Positions 20,964 to 33,491 of a stretch of DNA of 64,000 bases are shown in pieces; within the stretch, counting starts at the first letter, position 1, and each line of letters begins with the position of its first letter. The stretch is from Vicia villosa. Its lineage: Eukaryota > Streptophyta > Magnoliopsida > Fabales > Fabaceae. Made by a program: the position numbers and the translations under genes. Location: the NCBI RefSeq assembly GCF_029867415.1, contig NC_081183.1:143731097-143795096 (forward strand), given 5' to 3'. The notes beneath the pieces were generated by a model. It was given only the letters and a program-made list of their open reading frames with translations. It had not been told where the DNA came from and ran no database searches.

Positions 20964-21830
20964 AGAGTACCCTGGATAGGTATATGCAAGAGGCATGCAA
21001 TGTCATCCAAAGTGATGGTAACCTCACCATGAGGCAGATGGAATGACGACGCCTCTGGGTGCAACCTCTCTACAAATGACATCACCATCCCATTATGTAT
21101 GGTGGAGTACCCTATCTAACAGAGGTCCTTTAGCCCAGAAGCTGTGAGGACATCCTGGAACCATGGCTCCGTAGGCTACTGCAGAGAGACAATCTTCCGC
21201 CCGTGGTTATAGAACTGATGGGGATCCCAATCCTAAAAATTTCCAAAGAAAACACTGTTAATAACAAGCAAAGTTAGAAATAATAAATTTCCACTTAGGA
21301 CAAACAAGTAATAAGTCTAAGAAATTTTACCTCTTCATTCCATACATGTATGGTTGTATGATCTGCATACCCTATCAACATGAATAAGTCTGAAGGACCC
21401 CATGGATAGCTCACATGCGCCTCAGACGCATCAGCCTCCTCGTGCAATGGGTCAACACCATCAGGAGGTGGCACAGGAGATCCAGCATCGACCGGAGGTG
21501 GTACATGAGTAGCAAAAGTACCACGGAGACGTCTGTGGGTGGAGGCGTCGGTGATGAACTCTCACCATCATTCCGACGCCTCTAGGATGAAAAAGTAGAT
21601 GTGGAAGGCCCCTATCCACCATGCTCCGGGTGAGTATGTGTCGTGGCCTCATCCATCACCTCTGCTAGAACGGAGGTGTCAGGTAAATCTGCTGGAACGG
21701 AGGATCCATCTGTCACTTGTGAGACTACCTGCATTTGTGGATGTCGCACGGAGGCATGTTGTGCAATCCTCCCACGTATAAGTCGGTCTGACTAGTCAGT
21801 CATAGCGTCTATATTGTATTACAAATAAAA
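20964..21830 (-). pseudogene. Plant mobile domain (MAIN-like) pseudogene, truncated
   Basis: On the minus strand an upstream exon near 21345-21790 gives a WGPSDLFMLIGYADHTT-like segment. After an apparent intron, 20964-21245 gives PWFQDVLTASGLKDL, then LHPEASSFHLPHGEVTITLD and DIACLLHIPIQGTL. These are the signature blocks of the plant mobile domain family, found in MAIN-like genes and in some Mutator-type transposons. In-frame stops and frameshifts are present. The gene is cut at 20964 by the junction with the Ogre LTR. It is non-functional, and probably a transposon-borne copy. Confidence 0.75.
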
Positions 21831-21879
21831 TCGGATTAGATACAATTAACTTATAAAAACAAAAGGAAAAAAAATCAAA

Positions 21880-22570
21880 TTTAATTCCGTAGGTGCAAAT
21901 ATGGAAATCTTTCGTAGATGTATCTACGGAAGTACCCAGCTTTTCAAAAAACTGAGGTTGTTTCGTAGGTGCATCTACAGAACTACCTAACGTTTCATTT
22001 GTTCCGTAGATACACCTACGGAATATTCTGAAACTTCAAAAACGCAACAATGGTGTCTGTCACTGTTCCAGCCACTAAAAAACTCCATTTTGGTGGCTTA
22101 ATCGTCCGATTTACACATCAAAAAATACCTACATTGTCTTTAAACTATGTTTCAAAAACTAACTAATGATTTCTACACCTAAAAATGTATTCAAACTCTA
22201 TTACGGGAAATACCCAAAAATAACTCAAAAACTTACCATTAAATTGAGTTTTGAAATTGTTGAAATGTGTTGATCGTTGATGTTGACGTTCACCACCGAA
22301 CTTGAGAGAAAACAATGAAGTTTGGTGGAAATTTAATTTTTGAAGTTGAGAGAGATTAAGAGAGTAGAAGATGAAAAGTGTGAGAATGAGGGAGGAGAAG
22401 CAGTCTGGCGCAAATATAAGATCAAATGCTTTCGTAGATACATAACTGGAAGAATTTCGTAGATGACCCTACGAAACAAATAAACTTTGACAAAAAAATT
22501 GTGCTTTCGGAGATACATCTAAGGAAGCAGGGGGCATTTTTGACAACATGCATGGTGCATAAGAAGCCCA
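21880..22570. repeat. Repeated palindromic TTCCGTAGRTGYAYCTACGGAA motifs
   Basis: At least six full or half copies of a motif like TTTCGTAGATGTATCTACGG occur at 21884-22024 and 22425-22520, flanking about 400 bp of plain sequence. Each full copy is an inverted repeat. They lie upstream of the plant-mobile-domain pseudogene and may be its promoter or the terminal part of its transposon. The last copy is followed by GCATAAGAAGCCCAAGGGG, possibly the element edge. Confidence 0.55.
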
Positions 22571-23785
22571 AGGGGTGGATTAAGAATTTCTCTTTATCTA
22601 TATTAAGTGCTTTTTTAAATTAAAGTGAAATAATAGTATTATTATATAATTACTTCAGCCTCATAAAATATGTATATATTTTTTAATAATATATATTTTT
22701 TAGATTTATTAAATAATTATTGTTCAGTGAATTTAAAAAATAGGATACTGGACAGGATTTTTTTATCCTGTTTGATGCAAAAATTAATCATGGTATTGGA
22801 CAAAAAATTTGACAAGAGACTCAACAAAATCATGAATTCTTGTCCCCCACTAAATCATGGAACAACTTTTTATCTCAAACACAAATTATCAAAATACCAT
22901 TTTTTACTCTCTTTCTTATTATTTAATATTTTAATTCATAAATATAATATTAATATTTTTTATACCACTATAAATATTATAAAATAAATTATATTATTTT
23001 TATTCAGTTCATCGACATACCAAACAAAATAGAAATAAAAATCTCTATTTATTTTTTTTCTTATTTTTTTTATTATTTAATATTTTGATTCATAAATAAT
23101 AAAAATTATATCATTAAAAATTATTATATAAAAATTATATTATTTTGTTTGCTGCATAAACATATTAAATAAAGTAGAGTAAACAAATTATTTCTTCATC
23201 TCTTTTCCTCATTATTTTCATTCATATATATTTTGATTCATAAATATTATATTTTATTTATCAATAAATAATATTATAATAAAAATTATATTATTTTGTT
23301 TGGTGTATAGACATATCAAGCAAAATTGAAAAAAAAATGTCCAATGCATTAACCATTAAACACAGTACGTTACAAAAATTTCTCTTGTATTGTTTTGTAT
23401 TGTCTATTACTGTTTTGTCCAGTATTTCATATTTTGCAAATCAAATACACCATAAGCGAGACTACGTTATTGCCATTATTTTATTTTTGAAACATATGTA
23501 TCAGTAATTTCTAAATATTACTTCAATGTAAATTATTGGTTCAACATTTCATCTCTTATAATTATTTTTTTTGTATTTTTATTATGTATCGATTCAAATA
23601 AATTGTTATACTTTTAAATTAACAAATTTTAAAAAATTATTTTCAAACACATTTTACCTTTAAAAAGATTTTTTAATATTGAATTTTTTGGGTGATATAG
23701 TTTAAATATTAATATTTCCCAAAAAAACATTTAAATATAGATATTTTAAAATTAATATATTATTTATAATAATTTAAATAAATAA

Positions 23786-23827
<42 letters not shown>

Positions 23828-24104
23828 TTATAATATTTTATTTGTTTATTTATTAAATTTTAAATTGGTCCTTTGAGCTATTAAATAATTTTTTTTATAG
23901 AAAATATAAATTTTATTCCAAAAAGTGTTTAGTACAGACCGATCCATTAGGATCTAAGTGATAAATTCATCTAAAACAATAGCTACCCAATTAACTCTCG
24001 CATGTTACTCTATATATAACATTGTTGTATCAACATGGATTCCAAATTTTCTATGTAAACTACTTTTCATCACTATGATAAAAATAATATTGTCCTTAAT
24101 GTTG
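22571..24104. other. AT-rich intergenic DNA with (TA)n microsatellite
   Basis: No gene is visible. The sequence is very AT-rich, with repeated blocks such as TTATTTAATATTTTAATTCA at 22917 and 23072. A (TA)20 microsatellite occupies 23787-23826. The short ORFs here have no coding features. Confidence 0.7.
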
Positions 24105-24333
24105 GGTTTCATGCTCTTTTGAGAGAAAACTATTTTATTTCTTGCCTTCCAAATGGTGTTTCATGCTCTTTTTGAGAGAAAACTATATTATTTCTTGCCT
24201 TCTAAATGGTGTAAATAGTTCAACAATAGTAATTTTCAAAATTTGTTTCCTCCAACCTTTCCTTTGTGCTTCAAAAGTCAGCCAGATTTTCTCTTCTTTT
24301 AGTTTTGTGGGAGTTTCATTAAATTCATGTTAG
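24105..24333 (-). pseudogene. LINE ORF2 C-terminal tail (minus strand), interrupted
   Basis: The minus strand gives WLTFEAQRKGWRKQILKIT, matching the segment that follows the zinc-binding domain in plant L1 proteins. It belongs with 25149-25311, from which it is separated by an hAT-like insertion. A 51-bp tandem duplication (24105-24156 and 24157-24208) disrupts its end. Confidence 0.6.
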
Positions 24334-25148
24334 TAGGGATGTTCAAAACCGAACAGATCCAATAGAAAACTGCTAATTGAATCAAACCAAATCCAAAAAT
24401 CACATTTGGTTCAGATTTGTTTGAGCCATATTTTAATAAAACTGCAAGTCGAATTAAACTAAACCAAATTGTATTATGTTAATATATTTGATTATATTTG
24501 ATATATTTTTAGAAATAGCTCTGACCCCTAAAATAAATGAGAGACTTTCTAATATTGAATATGATTATTAGACGGACTCGAAAATTAAATGGTATGTTTT
24601 TAAATCTTGTTCATTCCTTTCTTTTCATTTGTTTTCAAGTATTAACCTATTCGATTATGATATTTAAATAACTCTAATGGATGATACTTGGATATCATGA
24701 TTTTAATGGAAGAATTTGATGTTGTTATGACAAAGTTTTCTAGTAGTATGAGGTACTTTTTTGTTGTTTTGGGAGAAACTGTTGTGTTTTTAAGATCTAG
24801 TATATGATTGAAGCGTTTATCGGTTGTCTCATGTGACGGGTGACCTAGTTTTTATCCATGTGATGTGTACTTTGTAATACACATTGTTATTTTGTTATTT
24901 GAGCTCTTTTGTTATTTGATGTTGAAATTGTGTTGTAACTTGTACTCATTGACACTGTTATTTATTATTTGGTAATGTATGAATGATTAAACACAAAATT
25001 ATGTTGTCCTTTATACGTGTATGTTTGACTTGAAAATTTATTTTGTAAAAAGTTGAACCAACTTAACCAAACTGAAACACACATTTTTCTTGGAGTTCGA
25101 ATGACTTTTATCGTCAAAACCGCTCAAACTGCATCGTGAACACCCCTA
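24334..25148. mobile_element. hAT-like non-autonomous element in the minus-strand LINE
   Basis: The 815-bp insertion has terminal inverted repeats TAGGGATGTTCA at left and TAGGGGTGTTCA at right (reverse complement), the style of plant hAT ends. Flanking 8-mers CATGTTAG and CAAGCCAG agree at 5 of 8 positions, consistent with an old 8-bp target duplication. LINE protein similarity continues on both sides. It contains no transposase. Confidence 0.55.
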
Positions 25149-26017
25149 CAAGCCAGCACATAATGTCTCTCCAAATCATCCTTGTAGTGTGGCACTCAAA
25201 TAACATATGATCCATTGTCTCTTGCTCATGGCAGAAGTTACTTCTTCCATCAGTATTCACTCCAAATCTTGCAACCCTATCTTTTGTGGGAAGTTGATTC
25301 ATTAAATTCATTCAAAGCACAAACAACTTGAGGTATAGCATATATAATTACTCAAGAAGATTTTCTTCCAATTCACATGCTCGTTCTCTCCATGCGATTC
25401 CTTATACATGGTTAATATTTTGTATTTATGGTGTTGCTTAACTTTAATCAAGTATCTGCTCTACATCACAAAGCCTCTGCACTTCATTACTCTTTTAATC
25501 ATCCAAGCTAAATTTTAAGGTTTATTCTATTTCATAATGTCTCTTCATTTTATATAGTATTCATTCTACCATTTCACCTATAGTTTATCAGTTTTTGCCT
25601 ACAGATTCTACAATAATGTAATCATTATAGCTTTATTCCATTTTGTCTATGTTGTGATATTCACTCTTTCGGTTGTTATGGATTCACAAACCTTCTCCCA
25701 AGCCACAGGGCTTTCCTGCTACCTATATTTTCTCCACTCCAAAGAAAGTTTCTACAAATTGCTTCCACTTGCTTGATTACTTTCTTTGGCATGGGTAACA
25801 CATGTATCCAGTAGGCAATCACATCAAACAACACGTTTCTAATCAATTAACACCTACCTGCAAAAATCAATAGTTTGGCAGTCCAATGTCTTATTTTACT
25901 CACTATTTTGTCAATTAGGGGTTGGCACTGACATATGTTGAGTTTTCTGCTAGATAGTGGCACTCTCAAATATTTAAAAGGAAGTTTTCCTCCAACAAAG
26001 TCAGTGGCACTCATGGG
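25149..26017 (-). pseudogene. LINE RT C-terminus and zinc-binding domain (minus strand), copy B
   Basis: Minus-strand text from 26017 down repeats the RT segment seen at 1-336. Below that, 25114-25311 gives LPTKDRVARFG, then CHEQETMDHMLFECHTTRMIW, the zf-RVT zinc-binding motif of plant LINE proteins. Frameshifts and stops break the region 25312-25680. Together with 24105-24333 it is one decayed LINE tail. It shows the landing site of the plus-strand LINE in the duplicated locus. Confidence 0.75.
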
Positions 26018-26078
26018 CGGAGCCACTTAGAGGTGACATGGTTCAACTGTACCCCTTGGTTTTCTCAAAATACACCTA

Positions 26079-26425
26079 ATAAAGTCAATATTGTTCCTTC
26101 CTTTTACGATTGTTTAGCGCCGCGAACTAATCGGGGTAAAGGAATCTCAGGATCGTCCAAAGAGGCAAAAGGAGAGTATGAAGATATTTCGACCTGTTCT
26201 TGTCTCTTGGGTAATTCGATGACGGATTCAGAAGTGATTCGCTGTAATAGAAGGATTGTGATGAAAGATTCATATGTGGGAAGAAAATTATGGGGCTCTA
26301 TATCTCTGTTAGGGGTCACAAGCAGAGCAGATGATAGTAATTGTGTTAAGGAAATTGAGAGAATGGAGGCTAGAGATAAAGACAGAAAGAAGAATCAGAA
26401 GGTGGTCAAAAAGTCGTTGCCATGA
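26079..26425 (+). pseudogene. LINE ORF1 C-terminal remnant, copy B
   Basis: Identical in protein to the copy at 398-744, with the same 4-bp ATGA overlap with ORF2 (26422-26425). The N-terminal part of ORF1 is missing. Confidence 0.5.
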
Positions 26426-27987
26426 ATTTGTTATCTTTCAACATCAGAGGAGGAGGCAGCTCTGTGAAGAGGAAAAGGGTGAGTTTTTTGATTAAATCGG
26501 GGAAGATAGACATTTGCTTCTTGCAAGAAACGAAGATGACCTCTTTTGATAATGATATGGATCATTCATTTTGGGGAAGCAAAGACGTGGAGTGGTCTGC
26601 ATCTCACTCTATTGGCGCATCTGGAGGTATGGTCATTCTTTGGAAGAAAGATTCTATTTTTGTCAATTACAGTTTTATAGGTAGAGGTTTTATTGGCATT
26701 AATTTTCTGTGGAAAGGAGATATATATAACCTGGTTAATGTGTACGCTCCGTCTAATGCGGTGGAGAGGAGGGTTTTGTGGAGTAGTTTAGTCGATAGGA
26801 GAAACAAATCGGGAGCGGGGGAATGGTTTGTAGCAGGGGATTTTAATGAGGTTAGCAGCAGGGAAGAAAGGAAGGGAGTAAGAGATAATTATAGTGGGAG
26901 AAACATGGAAGATTTTATGAGGTTCATCGACGACATGGAGTTGATTGATTTGCCGTGTGTTGGAAAAAAATTCACATGGTTCAAAGGTGATGGCACAGTG
27001 ATGAGCCGCATTGACAGATTTTTAGTTTCAAGCAAAATTATAGATGAATGGAAAGTCATTGATCAAAGAGTTGGTGCTAGGGACATTTCTGACCATTGTC
27101 ACATTTGGCTTAACGTAGGCAACATTGACTGGGGGCCAAAACCGTTCAGATTCAATAACGCTTGGTTTCATCATGATGGTTTCTTACCGTTTTTAGAAGA
27201 GGAATGGAATAAGCTTAAATTTGAAGGGAGAGGGGATTTTATTCTATATGAGAAGTTAAAAGGGCTGAAAGCTAGTATTAGAACTTGGAATAGACAAGTT
27301 TTTGGATGGATTGATTTGCAAGTCTCGGAAAAAGTGGATAACCTAAACGCACTGGATAGTCTTCTGGCAGAACATCACGGAGAAGACATAAAGAGTATGG
27401 TGGACGATAGGCATAATGCGAGCAAGGATATATGGAATTCGTTGAAGATGAAGGAAAGTATGCTGAGGTTGAAATCCAGACAGTTATGGCTCAAGGAAGG
27501 TGATAAAAATTCTTCTTACTTTCATAATTCCTTGAAAGAAAGGAGAAGGAGGAATGCAATCACGGTTGTCACAGATCAAAACGGTAGTGTGGATGGTGTG
27601 GCAGATGTTAAAAGAGTTGTTAAAGATCATTTTGAAGATTTTTATAAGGAGAAGAACCGGTCGAGGCCTACTCCGGTAGGGTTGGATTTTAGGAAGCTGC
27701 GCGAGGAAGACAGGACATGGATTGAACGACCTTTTTCAGAAGAAGAAATTAAAGTGGCTGTTTGGGATTGCAATGGTAACAAAAGTGCTGGACCAGATGG
27801 TTTCTCGTTAGAATTTTTTAAGAAATGCTAGAGGTTTATAAAGACGGATGTCATAAGGTTTGTGGAGGATTTCTATGATGATGCTAAACTAACCAAAGCT
27901 TGCACCTCATCTTTTTTAGCTTTAATCCCGAAGATTAATAACCCGCAATCGCTCGGCGAATACAGGCCAATCTTCCTGGTTGGAAGC
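26422..27987 (+). pseudogene. LINE ORF2: endonuclease and RT start, copy B
   Basis: It carries the same endonuclease motifs as copy A and differs from it at about nine bases in 1.6 kb by eye; several change amino acids (for example LIDLPCVGKKF here and LIGLPCVGNKF in copy A). The TAG at 27829-27831 is shared with copy A, so it pre-dates the duplication. The frame continues to RPIFLVGS and the GAAGC target site. Confidence 0.9.
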
Positions 27988-30900
27988 TGTAGCGGGGAAA
28001 ATCTGATATCGAAGCCATGGGATTGACTCGAATCAATATTCCGTTTTGAAATCGCCACCGCGCTTTATTTTTTCAAAGGAAAAGGGAAAAGAACGTAAAA
28101 CCCAAAGTTTTGTTTTTAAAACACGAAAGAGAACTCAGGTTCGGGTGTTGATTATATGAGGGGAAGGTTTAAAGCACCCCTCATATCCGTGGTACTCCAC
28201 GGGAACCTTTTTGAAAATCTGTGTGTGTGTGCTAAAAAGGGTTTGTTTTATTTTTAAAAATAAGCTCGGCAAAGCGTTAAGCTTTGGGCCTACATACCTC
28301 CTCGGTGCAATGGAGAAGTCAGAGCTAATGTAGTTCCGCTTTTGGGAAAAACGTTTTAAAACGAATAAACACTTTGTTGTCGTTAGAGAGAAATACTCAG
28401 CCATTGATCTTGAGCATGAGAACAAACAAGTTCTTTGCATCGCAAATGAAAGAAGGGCGCCAACTCGGATAAAATCAACGAGTATGCCACTAGCTCTCTC
28501 ACGCGGAAAAGATCTCGTTATTATCAATCAATTTCAAAATCGTGGGGTATAACCACTCGTTTCGACAATTAACGGTGTCTAAACTTTTGAAGAAAAGCCA
28601 CTAAGGGCGAAAGATATTTTTAAGAAAAAGGTTTTGAAAAGGTTTGCAAACATAAGAATGTTTTGGAAAAAGAGAGAAGATTTTGAAAATTTAAGAATGG
28701 GAGGAGATGAAGAGGCTATCCTATTGCGCAAAATAAAAGCTAAGGAAAGAAACGATCTGACCGAAATAAGAAGCCAACACTTGACATTAAGAGTCAATGT
28801 AGTTTTCCCATCCTTTGGATTTATCAATACCAATACATTAACACTTGGGGATTCAGATGAACTTATTGTCTTAGCACCACTTTTCATTAAGCACATTAAG
28901 ATTCTGACGAAAATCGGGCAGAGTAACGGCTGTTTTCGGGTAAAATCCTTATATCAATGCCTTGGAATTAACCATCAAGGGCTTTCAAGGAAGTACCTGC
29001 ACCCATAAACATACAACAAAACAATGCCAGACAGACAGAACAATCACAGGGTAGTAATAGAATGAGTCCAGAGGTACTAGGTCCATAAGTCCGAATCTCC
29101 AAAATGCTAGGGATAGTAACCGATAGTCCAAAGAGAGCCTTATGTATTTTTTAGATTTTTCGATTGCTTATTAGTGTTTTAGCCAAAAAAGGTAAAGTAT
29201 GGTCCAAGTGGACAAAAGAAAAATAACGGAAGCATAAACATATGTCCAAGTGGACAAAGAAAAAAAACGGCGGAAAGTAAATATGATGAAATGATAAAAT
29301 AAAGCGATAAAGCTAGAAATATAAAGAGCGGTATAGTAAAGGTGCGGAAATTAAAGTTAGTTGTTAAATGTTAAAGATAACCATCTTGAAACTTGTCAAG
29401 TATGTTATCAAAGTTAGTAGGAGATCGATGGTGAGTGAATGATGTACTCGGATTTAAATTCAATGGGGTTTATCAGAAGCTTGATAAAATTATAGCGACT
29501 ACACGATAAAACCTCCACAAGTCTTAAATCAACCGCATACAATTCTCTTCCATATTTGATCTTTTTTATTCGGGACACGAAATATTGCGTTATGTTAAGC
29601 AGATCGCCAAGTGATTTATGTAGAAATCACCCTACAACGAGGCCGGTCAAAACTTTATGTGCTAATGCATGCGAGAAGAACGATATGTAGATCGTTTTCC
29701 GAAAGCAATACCGCACGAAAAGAAAAATGGTGAGTGATCTAGTCTTCACCAAGAATCCATAAGAATTCTCAAGGCATTAAGACTTTCATCGACCAAAATA
29801 AAAAGAAATAAAAGATGGAACCACATTAAATACTCCTTTCATCCATAATTTCAATCACTTAATATTGCGGATTTGGATTCTCATCCTATCGACGCCCTAA
29901 GTCCATTGAAATTAGAGAGAAATTAGGCCTCTAACTTGTGATTCAAAGCAAATATCAAAATAATGGAGTAGAAGATGAGTTAGAACCAAAAACAAGTCAA
30001 AAACCACAAAAATCAGCATTCTGCCCAGTGTAAATCGATTTGCACAGAGTGTAAATCGATTTGCATAACTCTGTTTTCAAAATCTGCGCAGTTTTCAGTT
30101 GTGTAAATCGATTTGCACCAGATGTAAATCGATTTGCACAACACAGTTTTCAAAAAAAAACAGCAAATAAAGAGAAGAAAACTTGTTTAAACATAAAACC
30201 AAACACCTTGTGATCTTGGATCAATTTGTGCACGAAAATGTATCAAGTAAGCAAGCAAATCTCATCAATATAGCACCAAAGGTGCATCAAGCATCAACAA
30301 AAAAGGATCATATCTTGGATCATGAAAAGGATCTAGAATTTTACCAAATCTTCACAAACTTTGAATCTTCTTCAAGAACACACAACCACAAGCCTTGATC
30401 TCTCACAATTGATGAAGAAACTAGTGTTTATGTTGAGGTTTAGCTCTAAATTAGTGAGGTTCAAGATGTGACTCACTAATTTGTGTGGAAGAGAAAGAGC
30501 TTTGAGTGATGGGTTTGGAAGAGGTGAGGAGAGAATTTGCAATAAGTTTCTTGGCTATCAAAGCTTGAAAAATGAAGAGGGGAGTGCCTCAATTTATAGC
30601 ACTTAGGCTTGGGAAATTTTGTGGCTTGGAGTTAGGATTGGAAAATAGAATTAGGCTTGGAAAAGTGATTTGGAGCCAAAAATGAAATCCAATGGTCTTG
30701 ATGCAATCACATGAGGGTACATGATTAGATGATGTAGGAAATCAAATGTAAGAACCAAGTCATGCTTCCCATGCTTGCAAATGATGTCAACACCTCAAAA
30801 AGCTGAAATTTGCCTTCATTTTTCCAAATTCGTGCTGGTGCAATCGATTTGCACATTATGCAAATCTATTTACATGGCTGAAAAAGGCAAAATCTGGAGC

Positions 30901-31284
30901 AAAAACAGTTATGCAAATCGATTGCTGTCTTATGCAAATCGATTTGCACTGATGGCAGAAGCAAATCTGGTGCAGAAACAGTTGTGTAAATCGATTTACA
31001 CCTTATGCAAATCGATTTGCACAGTGAAAATGTTGAAAAATGCTCCTTTGATGGGTATTTTGACTTGGTACCTACAAAACACAAACATACAAGAGCACAA
31101 GGCAATATTTTTGGTATTTTGGTTAGTAAAGGAATATATACAAACTAAAACATGGGTGCTCGATGATTCCTTTGCAGATGAATTGAGCACAGCATTGCAA
31201 GTAGAGATCTAGGTTAAAACTTCTTGATTGATGATTGGTATGCAAATGATGCGTGATCTTAGGGTCAAAAATTGGGGTATGACA
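27988..31284 (-). mobile_element. Ogre solo LTR in copy B with perfect TSD
   Basis: This 3297-bp segment has the same ends as the Ogre 3' LTR of copy A and is flanked by GAAGC at 27983-27987 and 31285-31289. No internal sequence is present. It is the product of recombination between the two LTRs of an inserted Ogre at exactly the insertion point seen in copy A. It keeps the TATA motif (30591-30598) and both palindrome clusters. Confidence 0.95.
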
Positions 31285-33491
31285 GAAGCTTATATAAAAT
31301 TTTATCCAAGCTTCTAGCTGCAAGACTCAAAGGTGTGATAGGAAGTTTGGTTTCTAGCTGTCAGACAGCTTTTGTTCCAGGTAGATGTATTTCTGATGGA
31401 GTGTTATTGATTAATGAGGTGCTGGACCTGGAAAATAGGGAGAAACGGAGTTGTTTGGCTTTGAAGGTGGACTTCGAAAAGGCATACGGCAGTGTTAATT
31501 GGGAATTTTTGAGGACTATGTTGAATCAGTTTGGTTTTGGGAAGCGATGGGTTAGTTCGATGGAATGCTGTATATTCAATAGCCATTTCTCTATTCTCAT
31601 CAACGGAAGTACGACAAAAGACTTTAAGGTGGAAAGAGGTTTACGTCAAGGAGACCCTATTTCTCCTTTCTTATTTGTTTTGGTGACGGAAGCTTTATCG
31701 AGGTTAATGAAGAGGGCTGTTTCGTTGGGACAGTACAGAAGTTTTAATGTTTATGAAGAGTTAGATGTTAATCTCGTGCAGTTTGCGGATGATACTATTC
31801 TGGTGGCGGAGGGAGTTAGCGACAATATTTGGTGGATGAAATCGATTCTTAGAGGGTTCGAGATGATGTCGGGTCTAAGGATTAATTTTCATAAGAGCAA
31901 AATATACGGAGTCCACGTAGGAGATTGGATAATGGAAGCGGCATCCAATTTTTTAGCTTGCGATATTGACTATCTACCTTTCAAATATCTAGGTATTAAA
32001 ATAGGTGATAGCCCAAGAAAGCTGAATATGTGGAAGGACCTCATTAAGCACTTGAAAGTAAAGCTGTCAGTTTGGAAAAATAGGTCCCTCAACACGGCTG
32101 GTCGTGCTGTCCTGATCAATTTCCCATATATACGTTGTCATTCTACAAAGCGTCGACCAAGGTGATCAAAGAGATTCGTAGCATCCAAAGCAACTTTCTG
32201 TGGCAAGGGCGTGTGGACAACAAAACTGTTCATTGGATCAATTGGAATGTGGTGTGTTTACCGAAGGATAAGGGAGGACTAGGAATCAAAGATGTGAAGT
32301 ATATGAATATGGCCTTACTCAATAAATGGAAATGGAGGATCCTTAACGAGAACGAGCCGGTGCGGAGCAGTCTGTTAGCATTTAGATATGGCAATCCGAG
32401 ACTGAAAATAATGGTGGGGAACAATTCTGTGCTGAGCAATAAGGATTCAATATGGTGGCGAGACTTAATTCTTTGTGATCAAAGTGTTGCCTTACCCAAT
32501 CGTTTTGCAGGTTCTATATTGAGCAAGGTGGCAAACGGACGAGTAACGTCGTTCTGGTTTTCTAAGTGGCTGTCTAATCAGTCTCTGTAGGAAGCGTATC
32601 TGGAGGTTTTTGCCATTGCTCTTAATAAATTTTGCAGTGTCGAAGAAGCGGGCCAGTGGCAGGGATCTGATTGGATGTGGAATTTAGATGGTATTGTGGA
32701 GAGTGGTACCACAGATGTGCAGAATCTGTGCACGGAAATGATGGAGATGCTGGACGAGTTTGTTTTGGACAGGGATGCAGTGGACAGGTTCGTATGGATG
32801 AAGAATGGGGAAGGCATTTTTTCTGTTCGTTCTTGCTATGACTCGATGGCAACGCCGAATGTGACATCAATTATTCCGGAAGACGTTTTAGAGGCTCTAA
32901 GTCATTTGTGGAAATCTGAAACTCCAACCAAAATTCAACATTTCGGATGAAGGCTCATTCACGATCGGCTACCTACAAAAGATAATCTTTTTAAAAGGGG
33001 AATTCTTTTGGATGTGGAGCAAAACAGGTGCATATTTTGTTCGGAGGACGAAACAGCGGCACATCTGTTTATTTCTTGCTCCTTTGCTGACAACATTTGG
33101 AGGAAAATTTATAGTTGGATTGGTGGCCTTGGGGAGATGAATGTAGAGGAGTTTAAAGCATTCTTCTTCTGCAAGAGAGTGTTGAACAAGGTGAAGAGAA
33201 GAGTTTTGTCTACTATATGGTTGGTGGCGGCTTGGAATATATGGCTAATGAGAAACAATGTTATTTTCAACGAAATAGCACCGAGTTTTGACGAATGTAT
33301 GACAGCCATTGTTTATAGTTCTTGGACATGGCTTTCTTCCTGTTGCAAAATAGCTGACTGTTGTAATTTTTTTATTTAGAGTACCCACCCTCTCCGTTGT
33401 TTTGAGAGTTAAGGTTGTTCCCGAGTTTGTTTTGTGGGACGGAGCTCCCTTTTAGCTCCCTTTAATAGATCTCTTGCCTATTAAAAAAAAA
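31285..33491 (+). pseudogene. LINE ORF2: reverse transcriptase and zinc finger, copy B
   Basis: It continues ORF2 after the solo LTR. RT motifs occur in order: QTAFVPGR, VDFEKAYG (relatives usually have AYD), GLRQGDPISPFLF, the catalytic FADDTIL, and KYLGIKIGD. A frameshift near 32125-32150 moves the reading to another frame (FYKASTKVIKEIRSIQSNF). A TAG at 32588 and a TGA at 32948 then follow. The C-terminal zf-RVT is visible as LPTKDNLFKRG, then CIFCSEDETAAHLFISC. No RNase H domain follows. The element ends in a 3' UTR and a short poly(A). Confidence 0.9.

Larger units (their letters stand above)
26018..33491 (+). mobile_element. LINE copy B, 5'-truncated, containing an Ogre solo LTR
   Basis: An L1-type element runs from an ORF1 remnant (about 26079-26425) through endonuclease, RT and zinc finger to a short poly(A) at 33483-33491. 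It is interrupted at 27988-31284 by the Ogre solo LTR. Removing the LTR and one GAAGC joins the text so that the RT segment reads LVGSLYKILSKLLAARL without a gap. Four further lesions inactivate ORF2. The first about 60 bp of the range may belong to another repeat. Confidence 0.9.
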
